Shown here piece by piece: positions 5,701 through 12,815 of a stretch of 13,989 nt of DNA (position 1 is the first letter of the stretch; each line of letters starts with the position of its first letter). This stretch comes from Xanthobacteraceae bacterium. GTDB lineage: Bacteria > Pseudomonadota > Alphaproteobacteria > Rhizobiales > Xanthobacteraceae. The notes beneath the pieces were generated by a model that worked only from the letters and a program-made list of their open reading frames with translations, had not been told where the DNA came from and did no database searches. Location: NCBI GenBank assembly GCA_019746355.1, contig JAIESC010000286.1:1-13989 (forward strand), written 5' to 3'. The translations under genes and the position numbers were made by a program.

Positions 5701-7677
5701 GTGAAATCTCTTTCCACAAACCCGCCGATCGCCCGCGCTTTGGCTGAACGCAATTTCGTCGAGCCCACGCCGGTGCAGACCGCGGTGCTTGCCGATCCAG
5801 CGGTTGGCCGCGATCTGTTGGTTTCGGCGCAAACGGGCTCGGGAAAAACTGTTGCTTACGGGCTGGCGATTGCGAAGGACCTTTTAGGGAATGCAGATCG
5901 TTTTGAAATCGCTTCCAAGCCTCTTGCCTTGGTCGTCGCTCCAACGCGAGAGCTCGCCTTGCAGGTACAACGTGAGCTCGCGTGGCTCTATCAATACACC
6001 GGCGCCCAGGTTGTCTCATGTGTCGGGGGCATGGATCCGCGCCGCGAGCAGCGGGCACTCGTTGAGGGTGCGCACGTCGTGGTCGGAACGCCGGGGCGGC
6101 TTTGTGACCACTTGCGGCGCGGTAGTCTTGACGTGTCGGTCTTGAAGGCCGTCGTGCTGGACGAAGCGGATGAGATGCTCGATCTTGGTTTTCGGGAGGA
6201 CTTGGAGTTCATCCTGAAAAATACACCCGATGCACGTCGAACTTTGCTTTTCTCCGCAACGTTGCCGCGCGGCATCGTCGCGTTGGCAAAGCAATATCAG
6301 AAAACCGCGTTTCGCATTGAAGTCGCCGGCGGCGAAGGCGGTCATGCCGACATCGAGTATCGCGCTGTAAGGATCGCCGCGCACGATATCGAGCACGCGA
6401 CCGTCAATGTGCTGCGATATTTTGAGTCTCCCGGCACCATCGTCTTTTGCAACACGAGAGATGCCGTGCGGCATTTGCAGGCGGCACTTCTGGAGCGCGG
6501 GTTCTCCGTGGTCGCGCTGTCCGGAGAGCTGACGCAGAGCGAGCGGACTCGCGCGCTGCAGGCTCTCCGGGACGGACATGCGCGCGTTTGCGTCGCAACC
6601 GACGTGGCCGCGCGCGGCATTGACCTGCCGAACCTGGACCTGGTCATTCATGCGGATTTGCCCAGTGACCCGGAGGTCATGCAGCACCGTTCCGGCCGCA
6701 CCGGCCGTGCGGGTCGAAAAGGCGTGAGCATATTACTCGTGCCTCCGGCGCGTCGTCGCCGTGCCGAGCTCATGTTCAACCAGGCTGGGATCGATGCAAT
6801 CTGGGGTGCGGCTCCCCAGGCAGAGGAGATTCACAAACTCGATCAGCAGCGCTTGCTGAAGGCTGATCTCTTCACGGACACGTCGACCGATGATGATCTG
6901 GCGCTTGCGCGCGCGCTACTCGCCGAGCGTTCTCCCGAAGATATCGCGACGGCGTTGGCCCGGATCTATCGTTCACGGCTTCCGTCGCCTGAAGACATTT
7001 CCGACCCTGGTCATAGCCACGGCCGGCTCCGTGATGAGCGCGGGGGAAAACGAATAGACCGCCGCGCGCTTGACGACGCAAGTGGCGGCGGACTCGAATC
7101 GAGGCGCAAAAAGCCCGGGTTTCGCCACAGCTTGGCGGAGGGCAGTGTATGGTTTCGCGCCAGCGTGGGGCGTCAGAAGAACGCAGAAGCGCGCTGGCTT
7201 CTGCCCATGATTTGTCGTCGAGGCGGTATCGACAAGCATGACATTGGCGTCATCAGAATCTATAGCGCTCACACCGAATTCGAAATTTCAGCGCGAGCCG
7301 CTGAACGGTTTTCGCTAAAACTGAAGGGCCCGGACAAAGACAATCATATTCGCATTGAGCCGCTGCTTGCTGGCGAGCAAGGCGAAGAGCCATCAGAACA
7401 GAAAATCGACAAAGCAGCAACCGTCAGCGAGCCGCGTGAGAGCGGAGCGCGACCGGACGACAAGGCTCGTTACCATAGCAGCCGGACGAATCATGGTGTG
7501 CGGCCCGGCAAAAACTCAGCTGAATTCAATAAGAAGCCGGAATTCGATAAAGAGCGTCGAAACGAGCACAAGGCTGCTTCCGTAGGACAGGCACGGCGCG
7601 AAGATACGTCTCGATTCGCAAAAAACTCGTTCGCGAAAAAGCCGAAGAAAAAGAAGTATCGCGGCTATGCGAGATGA
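5701..7677 (+). CDS. DEAD-box ATP-dependent RNA helicase with DbpA-type RNA-binding domain
   Basis: This 658-residue helicase has all core motifs: Q motif 'FVEPTPVQ' (19-26), Walker A 'AQTGSGKT' (43-50), Ia 'PTRELALQ' (81-88), Ib 'GTPGR' (129-133), II 'DEAD' (154-157), III 'SAT' (185-187), IV 'IVFCNTR' (247-253), V 'VATDVAARGID' (298-308) and VI 'HRSGRTGRAGR' (329-339). Residues about 482-555 ('GSVWFRASVGRQKNAEARWL' ... 'HTEFEISARAAERF') form a DbpA/CsdA-type RRM-like domain. A disordered Lys/Arg-rich tail follows (560-658, ending in 'KKPKKKKYRGYAR'). Such proteins remodel structured RNA, often in ribosome assembly or the cold response. The start is GTG 5701, consistent with a short pre-Q-motif segment; its Shine-Dalgarno is weak. 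The 3' part is noticeably AT-richer than neighbouring genes. It stands alone, converging on the gene at 7887. Confidence 0.95.
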   Translation: MKSLSTNPPIARALAERNFVEPTPVQTAVLADPAVGRDLLVSAQTGSGKTVAYGLAIAKDLLGNADRFEIASKPLALVVAPTRELALQVQRELAWLYQYTGAQVVSCVGGMDPRREQRALVEGAHVVVGTPGRLCDHLRRGSLDVSVLKAVVLDEADEMLDLGFREDLEFILKNTPDARRTLLFSATLPRGIVALAKQYQKTAFRIEVAGGEGGHADIEYRAVRIAAHDIEHATVNVLRYFESPGTIVFCNTRDAVRHLQAALLERGFSVVALSGELTQSERTRALQALRDGHARVCVATDVAARGIDLPNLDLVIHADLPSDPEVMQHRSGRTGRAGRKGVSILLVPPARRRRAELMFNQAGIDAIWGAAPQAEEIHKLDQQRLLKADLFTDTSTDDDLALARALLAERSPEDIATALARIYRSRLPSPEDISDPGHSHGRLRDERGGKRIDRRALDDASGGGLESRRKKPGFRHSLAEGSVWFRASVGRQKNAEARWLLPMICRRGGIDKHDIGVIRIYSAHTEFEISARAAERFSLKLKGPDKDNHIRIEPLLAGEQGEEPSEQKIDKAATVSEPRESGARPDDKARYHSSRTNHGVRPGKNSAEFNKKPEFDKERRNEHKAASVGQARREDTSRFAKNSFAKKPKKKKYRGYAR

Positions 7678-7680
7678 CAA

Positions 7681-7807
7681 CCGGCTTGAATTGCCGCCGG
7701 CTGCGTCGACGTAAACCTGGGTGCCATTACGGGCAAAGAAATCGGGCAGAAAATCGAAGGCTGTTCGGTCGGAGTACAGAGCCCCTGGGCGCGGTAGCGG
7801 TTTTTTT
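7681..7807 (+). terminator. Possible weak terminator signals after the helicase
   Basis: A 5-bp stem CCGGC (7681-7685) / GCCGG (7696-7700) begins 4 nt after the helicase stop without a T tract. A seven-T run lies at 7801-7807, preceded by GCCC-ct-GGGC and CGC-ggta-GCG mini-stems. Neither is a canonical terminator, but the region lies between convergent genes, where termination is expected. The 7678-7886 gap otherwise shows no supported gene. Confidence 0.25.
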
Positions 7808-7886
7808 GAACCGGGTGAGCCAATACGACGAGCCATCCCGTGCCGACGTTCGACTCACTATGTCCTTACGAGAAACCACCGCATTT

Positions 7887-8576
7887 TCATGACGCCTGCG
7901 ACTTTGTTCGGGTGGCGATCCAGATGACGTGCCAGGCACCGCCATGGGATCCGTTGGCTCGTACCCTGACTTCGTCTACTTCAAAGTCGGCTGCGCGAAG
8001 GCGGGAGTTGAACTTCTGGTTCGGCTTGGACGACCAGACGGCGAGCACGCCGCCGGGATGCAGCGCCGCGTGCGCCGCGCTCAAACCTTTCATGCCATAC
8101 AGCGCATCGTTGGATTCTCGGGTCAGCCCCTCTGGACCGTTGTCGACGTCGAGCAGGATTGCATCGAAGATCGCACCCTTGGATTTGATGAGCTGGCCCA
8201 CATCAGCCTGACGGAGGCTGACGCGCGGATCAGTCAGGCTCTTGCCGAAGATTTCCGCCAACGGACCGTGGGCCCATGCGAGGACGGCAGGTACAAGTTC
8301 AGCAACGGTGATCCTGGCTTCCGGGCCAAGACAGGCAAGCGCGGCGCGAAGCGTGAACCCCATGCCCAGGCCGCCGATCAAGATCGCCGGCGCTTTGCGG
8401 TTTCGGAGCTTTTCGCAAGCGATTGTAGCGAGTGACTTCTCGGAGCCGCTGAGGCGGCTGTTCATCAACTCGTTCTGCCCCAATTTGATCGAAAATTCGC
8501 TACCACGCCGCATCAGGCGAAGTTCGCCACTTCCGCCGGGCACCGGTGCCGTATCGATCAAGGACCATGGGATCAC
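7887..8576 (-). CDS. Spermidine-synthase-like / class I SAM-binding Rossmann protein
   Basis: The 229-residue product resembles the spermidine synthase/class I methyltransferase fold. Residues 36-51 ('ELMNSRLSGSEKSLA') correspond to the MSSR..GSE..LA segment of spermidine synthases. 'AILIGGLGMGFTLRAAL' (64-80) is the nucleotide-binding glycine loop, Glu93 in 'TVAELVPAV' is the acidic residue after beta-2, and 'FDAILLDVDNGPEGL' (137-151) occupies the active-site loop. In true aminopropyltransferases that loop reads D-[ST]-[ST]-D-P-x-GP; here it is DVDNGP, so polyamine synthesis is doubtful and a methyltransferase or uncharacterised role is more likely. It starts at GTG 8576 because an in-frame TGA lies two codons upstream; AAAGAG gives a modest Shine-Dalgarno. 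It is cytosolic, convergent with the helicase, and divergent from the orphan gene at 8823. Confidence 0.78.
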   Translation of the reverse strand: MIPWSLIDTAPVPGGSGELRLMRRGSEFSIKLGQNELMNSRLSGSEKSLATIACEKLRNRKAPAILIGGLGMGFTLRAALACLGPEARITVAELVPAVLAWAHGPLAEIFGKSLTDPRVSLRQADVGQLIKSKGAIFDAILLDVDNGPEGLTRESNDALYGMKGLSAAHAALHPGGVLAVWSSKPNQKFNSRLRAADFEVDEVRVRANGSHGGAWHVIWIATRTKSQAS

Positions 8577-8713
8577 AGATCACTCTTTACTCAAAAATGG
8601 ACAGGCATGCGACATCCATCGAAAAGGTGATAGCCGGAGAGCCTCAACCAAGGCATTTGTCTCCCACCTTGCACGCGAAAGCGCCGGCGGCCGTACCGGC
8701 GTAAGTGCGGCGG

Positions 8714-8775
8714 GTCCGCTTGGGGGTAGAGGCAGACATCTGAGCCGTCTGGTTCAATGTCCGTTTCCGTGCCAA
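8714..8775 (-). repeat. Dispersed 45-bp-unit repeat, copy 1 (PKADI-like)
   Basis: Read on the minus strand it gives 'GTETDIEPDGSDVCLYPQAD', in which TETD and PQAD are 15 residues (45 bp) apart. This follows the 'PPKADI...DVCFVPKADI' pattern that a widespread alphaproteobacterial repeat produces when translated (many databases hold spurious ORFs of this kind, starting MSALPPKAD). A GTCTGC...GCGGAC mini-hairpin is included. Translation here is probably spurious; I call it a repeat. The family is recognised from memory. Confidence 0.6.
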
Positions 8776-8822
8776 TAGCGTACATCAGCCGATCTTTTTG
8801 GAAGGCAACCGAAGGCCGCGTG

Positions 8823-9266
8823 ATGCCCGCACAGATGCCGCAAAAAACTCAGGAGTGGCTCGAAGCCAAAGCACTGGAAATCGCACGCCGCGAGATGGGC
8901 TGCCGGGAACTGGTGGCTGTTCGGATCAAAAGAACGCTTCCCGAAGCAAGCGGTGCCAATTGGCAAGTGGCGGCATTCGAGCCGCCGCTACCTCCCGCGG
9001 CCGAAATCTGCGCGATGGAAGCCATTGCGCTGCTGAGAGGAACATATGCGCTGACACCTCCGGAAACTGACGATCAGGAAGCGCTCAAGCAGGAATATAA
9101 ACGGCTGCTCGGGAAGCGCGCCGCCTTCCGGGACGTTGTCATTCGCGAACAGGCTTCCTGGGATGGTCAAGAGCCGAAGCCCGAAGCGATGGCTGAAGCC
9201 GAACGGCAGCGTGACAACGTTGATATCGAGCTGGCCAGGATTGCCGATCGGATCAGACCCCGCTGA
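8823..9266 (+). CDS. Hypothetical protein, unknown function
   Basis: I do not recognise a characterised family. From ATG 8823 the product is 147 residues, soluble, with no membrane segment or signal. Residues 8-26 ('KTQEWLEAKALEIARREMG') look helical. A compact alpha/beta stretch follows, with 'LVAVRIKRTLPEASGANWQV' and 'MEAIALLRGTYALTP'. The C-terminal half (about 85-147) is charged and probably coiled-coil-like ('EALKQEYKRLLGKRAAFRDV', 'AEAERQRDNVDIELARIADR'). The frame extends upstream to ATG 8757, but that start lies inside repeat copy 1 and has no Shine-Dalgarno; GAAGG (8811-8815) weakly favours 8823. The gene is flanked by two copies of the same dispersed repeat. I think similar short proteins occur in Bradyrhizobium, but that is memory only. 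Confidence 0.65.
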   Translation: MPAQMPQKTQEWLEAKALEIARREMGCRELVAVRIKRTLPEASGANWQVAAFEPPLPPAAEICAMEAIALLRGTYALTPPETDDQEALKQEYKRLLGKRAAFRDVVIREQASWDGQEPKPEAMAEAERQRDNVDIELARIADRIRPR

Positions 9267-9275
9267 GTCACGAAT

Positions 9276-9350
9276 TGAAGTCCGCTTTGGGCGAAAAGAG
9301 GACATGACGTGCTTGATTTCGGATGTCTGCTTTACCCCCGGAGCGGACAT
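9276..9350 (-). repeat. Dispersed 45-bp-unit repeat, copy 2 (PKADI-like), two tandem hairpins
   Basis: The minus strand reads 'MSAPGVKQTSEIKHVMSSFR' then 'PKRTS', with KQTS and PKRTS 15 residues apart, the same pattern as copy 1. At DNA level there are two tandem imperfect hairpins: GTCCGCTTT (9280-9288) / AAAGAGGAC (9295-9303) and ATGTCTGCT (9323-9331) / AGCGGACAT (9342-9350), offset by 45 bp. The repeat starts 10 bp after the stop of the orphan gene, so it may act as its 3' end. It is a known-looking alphaproteobacterial repeat, not a gene. Confidence 0.65.
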
Positions 9351-9387
9351 GGCCAACTGAGGCAGTCGCTGCGAGGTTGGCAATATG

Positions 9388-9420
9388 CCCGCCGTAGCTC
9401 GCGCAGCGAGCAAAGGCGGG
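9388..9420. terminator. Nested two-tier hairpin between convergent genes (dispersed repeat type)
   Basis: CCCGCC (9388-9393) pairs with GGCGGG (9415-9420), and inside it GCTCGC (9397-9402) pairs with GCGAGC (9406-9411) around the loop GCA. The two stems are separated by a symmetric internal loop (gta/aaa). This 'CCCGCC..GCTCGC..GCGAGC..GGCGGG' type recurs in rhizobial intergenic regions, as far as I recall. It lies between the ends of the orphan gene (+) and the ThDP enzyme gene (-) and could stop transcription from both sides, though it lacks T tracts. Confidence 0.55.
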
Positions 9421-9490
9421 AGGCGTCCGTGGAGCCGCGCGGATCACGTCGGAGATTTTTCGCAGCGTCAGATCAATGCCGGGCGGAAGG

Positions 9491-11167
9491 TCACATCGGC
9501 TTGTAGTTGCGGTCCATATCGACGTCGATCAGCAGCGACGTGCCGTCCTTGAGCGCCTTGGCGATCAGGTCGGTCGTGTCCTTCACGGTCTTGGCGCGCT
9601 GGCCTTCGATGCCAAGCGAGCGGGCGAGGCCGACGAAGTCGATCGCCGGATCGTTCAGCTCCATGCCGACGAACGTGTCGGCCTGCTCGGCGAGGCCGCG
9701 CATCGCCACCAGCCGCTGCTTGAGGATGCGGTAGCTGGTGTTGTTGAAGATCACCCAGATCACCGGCAGCCGGTAGCGTGCCGCGGTCCACAGCGCCTGC
9801 ACCGTATACATCGCGCTGCCGTCGCCGACGAGCGCGACCACCGGGCGCTCGGGCTGGGCGAGCTTGGCGCCGATCGCGGCCGGCAGGCCCCAGCCGATGC
9901 CGCCGCCGCGCAGCGCGAAGAAGCTCTGCGGGTCGTCGCTGTTGATCAGCGAGCGCGCGCCAGGCGCCGACGAGAGCACTTCTTCGATCACCACGGCGTC
10001 CTTCGGCAGCATCGCGCCGATGGCTTCGAGCAGTGCGAGCGGCTGCACCGGGGTCTTGCCGGCCAGCGCCCGCGCCTTGGCGCGGAATGCCTCGCGTTCG
10101 GCCTTGATCGCGGCGGTCGCGTTGCCGAGCCGGGTGGCGGCCGCGGCCTTCGCGGCAGCGCTCATGCGCGCCTGCACCGCGGCGGTGATGTCGGGCAACG
10201 TGGCCTTGGGATCGCCGAGGATGCCGACCTCGGCCGGATAGCTCTTGCCGATCTGCCAGGGGTCGGTGTCGAGGTGAATGAGCGGCATGCCTTGCGGGAT
10301 CGGTTTGATCTTCGACGGCAGCGACCAGGTGAACAGGTCGCCGCCGACCGAGAACAGCAGGTCGTGCTTGTCCAGCACCTCGCGCACGCCCTGCTGCGAG
10401 CGCGTCATCGACCCCCGATAGAGCGGATGCGAGGAGGGGAACGACGCCGTGTTCGGCACGAACTCGGTGTAGACCGGCGCGCCGATCGCTTCGGCCAGCG
10501 CCGCGAGCTCCTTGTGCGCGCGGCTTTGCGCCACCGCATCGCCGGCCATGATCACCGGGTTCTGCGCCTTGGCCAGAAGGTCGGCCGCGGCGTTGATCGC
10601 GTCGATGTCGCCGCGCACGCGCGGGGACACGCGCGTCGGCTCCAGCAAGTCGATATCGCCGTCGTTCTTCAGGATGTCGCCGGGCAGCGACAGGAACACC
10701 GGCCCGGTCGGCGGGGCGAGCGCGGTTTTCGCCGCGCGGTGCACCAGGATCGGCAAGTCCTTCAGCCGCTCGACCTGGGCGGAGAATTTCACGAACGGCT
10801 TGGCCAGCGTCGTGAGATCGGCCGAGAGGATCGGCTCCTCGACCAGATACTCGGTGTCCTGCTGGCCCGCGGTCACCATGATCGGCGAGCCCGCCATCTG
10901 CGCGTCGTAGAGCATGCCCATGGCGTTGCCGAGGCCCGGCGCGACATGGAGATTGAGCACCGTGAGCTTGCCGGACGCCTGCGCGTAGCCGTCGGCCATC
11001 GCCATCAGCGCCGCTTCCTGCAGGCCCAGGATGTAGCGGATGTCGTTCTCGACCGCGAACGCGTCCATCAGCGGCAATTCGGTGGTGCCGGGATTGCCGA
11101 ACATGATGTTCACGCCCTCCTGTTTCAGCAGGTCGAGGAACGCGCGTTTGCCTGACATGACGGGCAC
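9491..11167 (-). CDS. ThDP-dependent enzyme, benzoylformate decarboxylase / acetolactate synthase-like
   Basis: This 558-residue protein has the three-domain ThDP decarboxylase/synthase architecture. The N-terminal PYR domain includes 'FGNPGTTELPLMDAF' (23-37), catalytic Glu51 in 'GLQEAALMAMADGYA', and His74 in 'NLHVAPGLGNAMG'. The central domain spans about 185-330. The C-terminal PP domain includes 'GGGIGWGLPAAIGAKLAQPE' (421-440) and the ThDP/Mg motif GDG(448-450)...NN(475-476). The GNPG-x-x-ELP, LH-x-A-x-G-x-GNAMG and VTAGQQ blocks point to the benzoylformate decarboxylase group rather than biosynthetic acetolactate synthase; the BFDC active-site Ser (GNPGSNELP) is Thr here, so the substrate is open. 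The start is GTG 11167, chosen because GGAG (minus strand, 11175-11178) has 7-nt spacing; ATG 11158 is the alternative. It follows the SnoaL-like gene by 37 nt, probably as one operon. Confidence 0.9.
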   Translation of the reverse strand: MPVMSGKRAFLDLLKQEGVNIMFGNPGTTELPLMDAFAVENDIRYILGLQEAALMAMADGYAQASGKLTVLNLHVAPGLGNAMGMLYDAQMAGSPIMVTAGQQDTEYLVEEPILSADLTTLAKPFVKFSAQVERLKDLPILVHRAAKTALAPPTGPVFLSLPGDILKNDGDIDLLEPTRVSPRVRGDIDAINAAADLLAKAQNPVIMAGDAVAQSRAHKELAALAEAIGAPVYTEFVPNTASFPSSHPLYRGSMTRSQQGVREVLDKHDLLFSVGGDLFTWSLPSKIKPIPQGMPLIHLDTDPWQIGKSYPAEVGILGDPKATLPDITAAVQARMSAAAKAAAATRLGNATAAIKAEREAFRAKARALAGKTPVQPLALLEAIGAMLPKDAVVIEEVLSSAPGARSLINSDDPQSFFALRGGGIGWGLPAAIGAKLAQPERPVVALVGDGSAMYTVQALWTAARYRLPVIWVIFNNTSYRILKQRLVAMRGLAEQADTFVGMELNDPAIDFVGLARSLGIEGQRAKTVKDTTDLIAKALKDGTSLLIDVDMDRNYKPM

Positions 11168-11168
11168 G

Positions 11169-11178
11169 GGAGATCTCC
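11169..11178 (-). promoter_or_regulatory. Shine-Dalgarno of the ThDP gene inside a 10-bp perfect palindrome
   Basis: GGAGATCTCC is a perfect palindrome. Its minus-strand GGAG (11175-11178) is the ribosome binding site that selects the GTG start at 11167 over the ATG at 11158. The palindrome may be chance. Confidence 0.5.
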
Positions 11179-11204
11179 AGGGACTGAGGCTGGGCTGATC
11201 GGAT

Positions 11205-11663
11205 TTACGACTTCGGCTTCCGTTTGCCGTGCGACGTGTACGGCGTGCCGGGGGTGACGGACAGGTGGGAATGGGTGCAGATCCACGGCGCGCCGACGGC
11301 GGTTCGCATGAACGTGCAGGTCGAACGGCCGTTGCGAACGAATTTCGAGCCGTCCGGATGAATGCCGGTGGAGCGGAAGATCACCGCGCCCATCGCCATC
11401 AGCCGGTCGGGGGAGGTGACCACCTCCAGTGTCGAGAGGTCATAGCGATAGCCCTCGATCGACGGCCAGACGTGGCGCCATTGCTCGCGCTCGAGCTCAG
11501 CCTGCGAGGTCATCATCTCGACCTTGGAGCCGAACGCCACCACGTCCTCGGCAAACATCTCCCGCACCGGAACAAAATCGACGTCGGCCACAAATTTGTC
11601 CCAGCGCGCGTACCATTCTCCGACCGTCCGCTTGTCTTCCTCAGCCGCCGGCAACCGCTTCAT
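11205..11663 (-). CDS. SnoaL-like / NTF2-like domain protein
   Basis: The 152-residue soluble protein has the cone-shaped alpha+beta barrel pattern of NTF2/SnoaL-like proteins. It shows an N-terminal helix pair ('EWYARWDKFVADVDFVPVRE' then 'MFAEDVVAFGSKVEMM'), a tryptophan-containing helix ('EREQWRHVWPSIEGYRYDLS'), paired strands ('LMAMGAVIFRSTGIHPDGSK', 'GRSTCTFMRTAVGAPWICTH') and the family-typical ending 'HSHLSVTPG'. Members include cyclases, isomerases, hydratases and non-catalytic binding proteins; no specific catalytic set is identifiable here. GAGGG on the minus strand (11668-11672) lies 4 nt before ATG 11663. It is the first gene of the probable operon with the ThDP enzyme, so it may bind or process the same substrate or product. 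It is divergent from the phosphotransferase gene across 66 bp. Confidence 0.85.
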   Translation of the reverse strand: MKRLPAAEEDKRTVGEWYARWDKFVADVDFVPVREMFAEDVVAFGSKVEMMTSQAELEREQWRHVWPSIEGYRYDLSTLEVVTSPDRLMAMGAVIFRSTGIHPDGSKFVRNGRSTCTFMRTAVGAPWICTHSHLSVTPGTPYTSHGKRKPKS

Positions 11664-11699
11664 TGCGCCCTCATTTTAGACTTTCGTCCAAGCTTAACG

Positions 11700-11713
11700 C
11701 GCCGCCTGCGGCG
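11700..11713. promoter_or_regulatory. 14-bp palindrome in the divergent promoter gap (possible operator)
   Basis: CGCCGC-ct-GCGGCG has perfect 6-bp arms and lies in the 66-bp gap between the divergent SnoaL-like and phosphotransferase genes, 16 bp before the phosphotransferase ATG. The position suits an operator or a leader hairpin, but short GC palindromes are common in DNA this rich in GC. No regulator gene is adjacent. Confidence 0.25.
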
Positions 11714-11729
11714 ATGCTACGTTTGCGCC

Positions 11730-12815
11730 ATGCAGAAGATCGACCGCCAGCTTGCATTCACCGGGACCAAGGAGGTGGCCGGGTCGTTGCGCTTCGATCC
11801 GGCGCGGCTGGAGGCGTACTTGGCGCGTGAGGTGAGGGGCTTTGCCGGGCCGTTGCAGGTGCAGCAGTTCAAGGGCGGGCAATCCAATCCGACCTACATG
11901 CTGGACACGCCGTCGCGCAGATTCGTGCTGCGGCGTAAGCCGCCGGGCAAGCTTTTGCCCTCGGCCCACGCGGTGGACCGCGAGTTTCGCGTGATCCAGG
12001 GGCTCGCAGCCCAAGGCTTTCCGGTCGCCGAGCCGGTGATCTATTGCGCCGACGAAAGCGTCACCGGCACGGCGTTCTATGTGATGGGCTTCGTCGCGGG
12101 CCGGGTGTTCTGGAACCCGGAAATGCCGGGCTCGAACCCGAAAGAGCGCGCCGCGGTCTATGACGCGATGAACGGCACGCTGGCGCGGCTGCATTCGTTC
12201 GAGCCATCGGCCATCGGGCTCGGCGATTTCGGCCGCGGCGAGAACTACGTCGCGCGCCAGACCGACCGCTGGTCGAAGCAGTACCGCGCCTCCGAGACCC
12301 AGAAGATCGACGAGATGGAGCGGCTGATCGAATGGCTGCCCGCCCACATTCCGCCGGCCGGGCCGCCCCGGCTGGTGCACGGCGACTACCGGCTGGACAA
12401 CATGATCCTGCACGCGACCGAGCCGAAGGTGCTCGCCGTGCTCGACTGGGAATTGTCCACCATCGGCGATCCGCTGGCCGATTTCACCTATCACCTGATG
12501 CAGTGGCACATGCCGCAGGAGGACACCGGCGCGGGCACCGGCTCGCTGGTCGGTCACGACCTTGCGGCACTTGGCATCCCGCCGATGGCGGATTACGTCG
12601 AGATGTACCGCGAGCGCACCGGCTTCGACCCGCGGCCGCATCTTGCGACCTATCTTGCCTATAATTTCTTCCGTATCGCCGCGATCCTGCAGGGCATCGC
12701 CGGCCGCGTGCGCGACGGCACCGCGACCAATGAGCACGCCGCCGCGAAAGGCCAGATGGTGCGCCCGCTCGCCGAAACCGCGTGGCGTTTTGCCCGCGAG
12801 GCGGGTGCCAAATGA
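11730..12815 (+). CDS. Phosphotransferase family protein (APH fold, ACAD10/LvaA-like)
   Basis: This 361-residue kinase-like protein of the aminoglycoside phosphotransferase fold is of the type found in ACAD10/11 N-terminal domains and in LvaA. It shows 'QQFKGGQSNPTYML' (45-58, glycine-loop strand), 'RFVLRRKPPGKLLPSAHAVD' (64-83, ATP-binding Arg/Lys and the acyl-CoA-type signature), the catalytic loop 'LVHGDYRLDNMIL' (215-227; Asp219, Asn224) and 'VLDWELSTIGDPLADFTY' (237-254; metal-binding Asp239). LvaA and ACAD10/11 are known to phosphorylate 4-hydroxyacyl-CoA; by family this protein may do likewise. Antibiotic resistance is unlikely. ATG 11730 has no clear Shine-Dalgarno and may be leaderless. 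The gene overlaps the downstream patatin gene by ATGA (12812-12815), indicating translational coupling. Confidence 0.92.
   Translation: MQKIDRQLAFTGTKEVAGSLRFDPARLEAYLAREVRGFAGPLQVQQFKGGQSNPTYMLDTPSRRFVLRRKPPGKLLPSAHAVDREFRVIQGLAAQGFPVAEPVIYCADESVTGTAFYVMGFVAGRVFWNPEMPGSNPKERAAVYDAMNGTLARLHSFEPSAIGLGDFGRGENYVARQTDRWSKQYRASETQKIDEMERLIEWLPAHIPPAGPPRLVHGDYRLDNMILHATEPKVLAVLDWELSTIGDPLADFTYHLMQWHMPQEDTGAGTGSLVGHDLAALGIPPMADYVEMYRERTGFDPRPHLATYLAYNFFRIAAILQGIAGRVRDGTATNEHAAAKGQMVRPLAETAWRFAREAGAK

Noticed and set aside
7721..7927. Small basic ORF starting GTG ('MPLRAKKSGRKSKAVRSEYR')
   Set aside because: It looks mildly protein-like but has no Shine-Dalgarno, overlaps the convergent gene at 7887, and I recognise no homologue. 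It is left as a possibility only.
8591..8785. 64-residue minus-strand ORF
   Set aside because: Its first third is the translated dispersed repeat; such ORFs are usually spurious.
9476..11155. 559-residue open frame on the plus strand
   Set aside because: It is the antisense of the ThDP enzyme gene; its Arg/His/Gly-rich composition is typical of a high-GC shadow frame.
11694..12737. 347-residue minus-strand frame opposite the phosphotransferase
   Set aside because: Shadow of a clearly conserved kinase gene, with no recognisable domain of its own.
11730..12815. Aminoglycoside resistance gene
   Set aside because: The fold is APH-like, but the ACAD10/LvaA-type signature around residues 64-83 and the genomic context argue for an acyl-CoA-type substrate.
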